A stretch of 36,348 nucleotides of DNA from Xylanibacillus composti (GTDB lineage Bacteria; Bacillota; Bacilli; Paenibacillales; K13), in the NCBI RefSeq assembly GCF_018403685.1, contig NZ_BOVK01000056.1:1-36348 (forward strand), in the 5' to 3' direction. Within the stretch, counting starts at the first letter, position 1. The number at the start of each line of letters is the position of its first letter. A model generated the notes under the pieces. The model did no database searches. It saw nothing but the letters and a program-made list of their open reading frames with translations, and had not been told where the DNA came from. The position numbers and the translations under genes were made by a program. This document shows, in pieces, positions 35,283-36,348 of this stretch.

Positions 35283-35948
35283 ATGGCATTCCGGGAAGCG
35301 TATGAACAATTTATTTCGGACCACTTGCAGAAGCGTAAAGGGGAAGCTGCAAGAAGGCTGCGTGAAGGTCACGGCCATGCGGAACAACTGTTTTTGGAAA
35401 ATGTGTGGTGGCCGGCATTTGGGCATTTCCATCATTTGTATCCGGAGTTTGAAGTGACGGACTTCAAGGACGGATTCCGCTTTATTGACTTCGCCTACGT
35501 GCGCTCCGGCCTAATGCTTGCGATTGAGCTGGACGGATTTGGCCCGCATTGGAGGAACATTAGCCGTTGGCAGTTCGTGGACCATAACAGGCGGCAAAAT
35601 GATCTGATTATCGATGGCTGGAAAGTGCTGCGGTTCGCTTATGACGATATCAAGGAGTATCCGCGCTTCTGCCAGCAGAAGCTTCAGCAATTTGTAGGGA
35701 GATGGTACGGAGAAGGACATCAGGCGCTAAATGCAGACTGGAGGGAGAAGGAGATCATCCGGTATGCGCTTAAGGCGGGTCGTCCTCTCAAACCGCTTGA
35801 CCTAAGTGACTACATGGGAGTAGATGTGAAGACAGCAAGGAAGTGGCTGGCGCAGCTGGTCGAGAAAGGCTGGCTTCTCCCGGCCTCGGGCGAAAAGCGC
35901 ATTCGTGCATATCGGCTCAATGTGGAAGGGAAGCATTTTACATTGTAA
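35283..35948 (+). CDS. DUF559/Vsr-like PD-(D/E)XK nuclease with C-terminal winged helix
   Basis: The 221-aa protein appears to join a small restriction-endonuclease-like domain with a DNA-binding domain. Residues about 35-150 show the pattern of DUF559/Vsr-type nucleases: FRFIDFAYVRSGLMLAIELDGFGPHW (Asp and Glu in the D-x(n)-E-x-D/G core), DHNRRQNDLIIDGWKVLRFAYDDI. The C-terminal part (about 150-221) looks like a winged helix (PLDLSDYMGVDVKTARKWLAQLVEKGWL). No methylase or partner gene is next to it, so it is an orphan. The start at 35283 fits AAAGGAG 10 bases upstream; the GTG at 35274 is too close. Function is unknown, and activity is not shown. Confidence 0.7.
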   Translation: MAFREAYEQFISDHLQKRKGEAARRLREGHGHAEQLFLENVWWPAFGHFHHLYPEFEVTDFKDGFRFIDFAYVRSGLMLAIELDGFGPHWRNISRWQFVDHNRRQNDLIIDGWKVLRFAYDDIKEYPRFCQQKLQQFVGRWYGEGHQALNADWREKEIIRYALKAGRPLKPLDLSDYMGVDVKTARKWLAQLVEKGWLLPASGEKRIRAYRLNVEGKHFTL

Positions 35949-36348
35949 GTGAGGAGGAAGGCAGAGGGGGTGTACGGTGGTACAGCACTTTCATGCGTAT
36001 TAGATATGCGAAATAACGGGAATCAACGGACTTATTGAGCTGAAATACAAAGGTTTGGCGGAAATAAAGGAATATTTTGGCGTTATCATCGCCTGATTAA
36101 TAGAGTAATTGAGAGGAATGCGCGAATACGACCACAATTTACCGTTATGATTTCACACCGCGTGCATCTGGGCTGCATAAGACCAAAAATGTCCGCTGTT
36201 CTGCAGCCCAATGGACAACAACGTGCGCACCCGGGAAGCAGTCAGTCCGTTGGGTCGTGTTCAGAGGGCTGGTTGGCGGCTAACCCTGTGAGCGAAAGTT
36301 AGGAACCTGCTTTTCGGCTAGCTCCAGGCAGCAGGCCATTCGGTTGGC
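35949..36348. other. Gene-free right end with repeats and an inverted repeat
   Basis: No gene of useful length was found on either strand over about 400 bases. Repeat copies of the same family as at 34.9 kb lie near 36010-36090 and inside a hairpin at 36169-36210. The far end shows nothing recognised. Confidence 0.55.
36010..36210. repeat. Cluster of degenerate GGAAAT...TTATTGG repeats (right)
   Basis: Forward copies: 36015-36040 (CGGGAATCAACGGACTTATTGAG) and 36059-36083 (GCGGAAATAAAGGAATATTTTGG). Reverse copy: about 36176-36198 (CATAAGACCAAAAATGTCCGC), held in the loop of the TGGGCTGCA/TGCAGCCCA inverted repeat (36169-36177 and 36202-36210). Confidence 0.55.

Overview
The window comes from a spore-forming member of the Paenibacillaceae (Paenibacillus or a close relative). 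The case rests on gene content: LiaFSR, a YugN-like protein, AbrB-type and PhoP-type regulators, the sporulation trio PrkA, YhbH and SpoVR, and an NTTRR-F1 collagen-like protein. Ribosome-binding sites are strong AAGGAGG types, and base composition is moderately GC-rich. No tRNA, rRNA, CRISPR array or prophage was seen. The only mobile DNA recognised is the 3' end of a class C-like group II intron at the left edge (1-157).

Layout: (a) 1-3.7 kb holds the intron tail, the envelope-stress operon liaF-liaS-liaR and a YugN-like gene. (b) 3.7-7.8 kb holds a membrane-anchored HtrA protease, preceded by an 11-bp-phased direct repeat, then an OmpR-type regulator and kinase pair. (c) 7.8-13.1 kb is core metabolism: ispH, aroF (DAHP synthase), a lone glnA of the GSI-beta type behind a GlnR/TnrA-like site, and serC. 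(d) 13.2-15.1 kb carries an orphan PhoP-like regulator divergent from trmL, then an AbrB-family regulator with a CxxC pair. (e) 15.1-18.9 kb has a 34-codon membrane miniprotein and a coiled-coil plus phosphodiester-glycosidase operon behind an ECF-sigma-like promoter. It also has a thioredoxin-reductase-like flavoprotein and a DUF2161 PD-(D/E)XK-like gene split by a run of eight G. (f) 18.9-34.7 kb begins with prkA and ends with yhbH and spoVR. Between them lie a PAS-GGDEF cyclase, a VanY-like lipoprotein, a MATE exporter, an MDR oxidoreductase, a collagen-like protein with a frameshifted glycosyltransferase, and a soluble multi-PAS histidine kinase behind a c-di-GMP-I riboswitch. (g) 34.7-36.3 kb is gene-poor. 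It holds degenerate short repeats around a DUF559/Vsr-like nuclease gene that has its own leader terminator.

The most interesting theme is a possible c-di-GMP and sporulation neighbourhood. A diguanylate cyclase with an I-site and a riboswitch-controlled, sporulation-kinase-like protein both lie between the PrkA, YhbH and SpoVR genes, together with a probable spore-surface collagen and glycosyltransferase pair. Two genes (DUF2161 and the glycosyltransferase) are interrupted by single-base frameshifts. Several regulatory elements can be read directly: the riboswitch with its terminator, a GlnR/TnrA site, an ECF promoter, and two 11-bp-phased repeats that fit OmpR-family regulators. All functional links between genes are inference from proximity and family knowledge.
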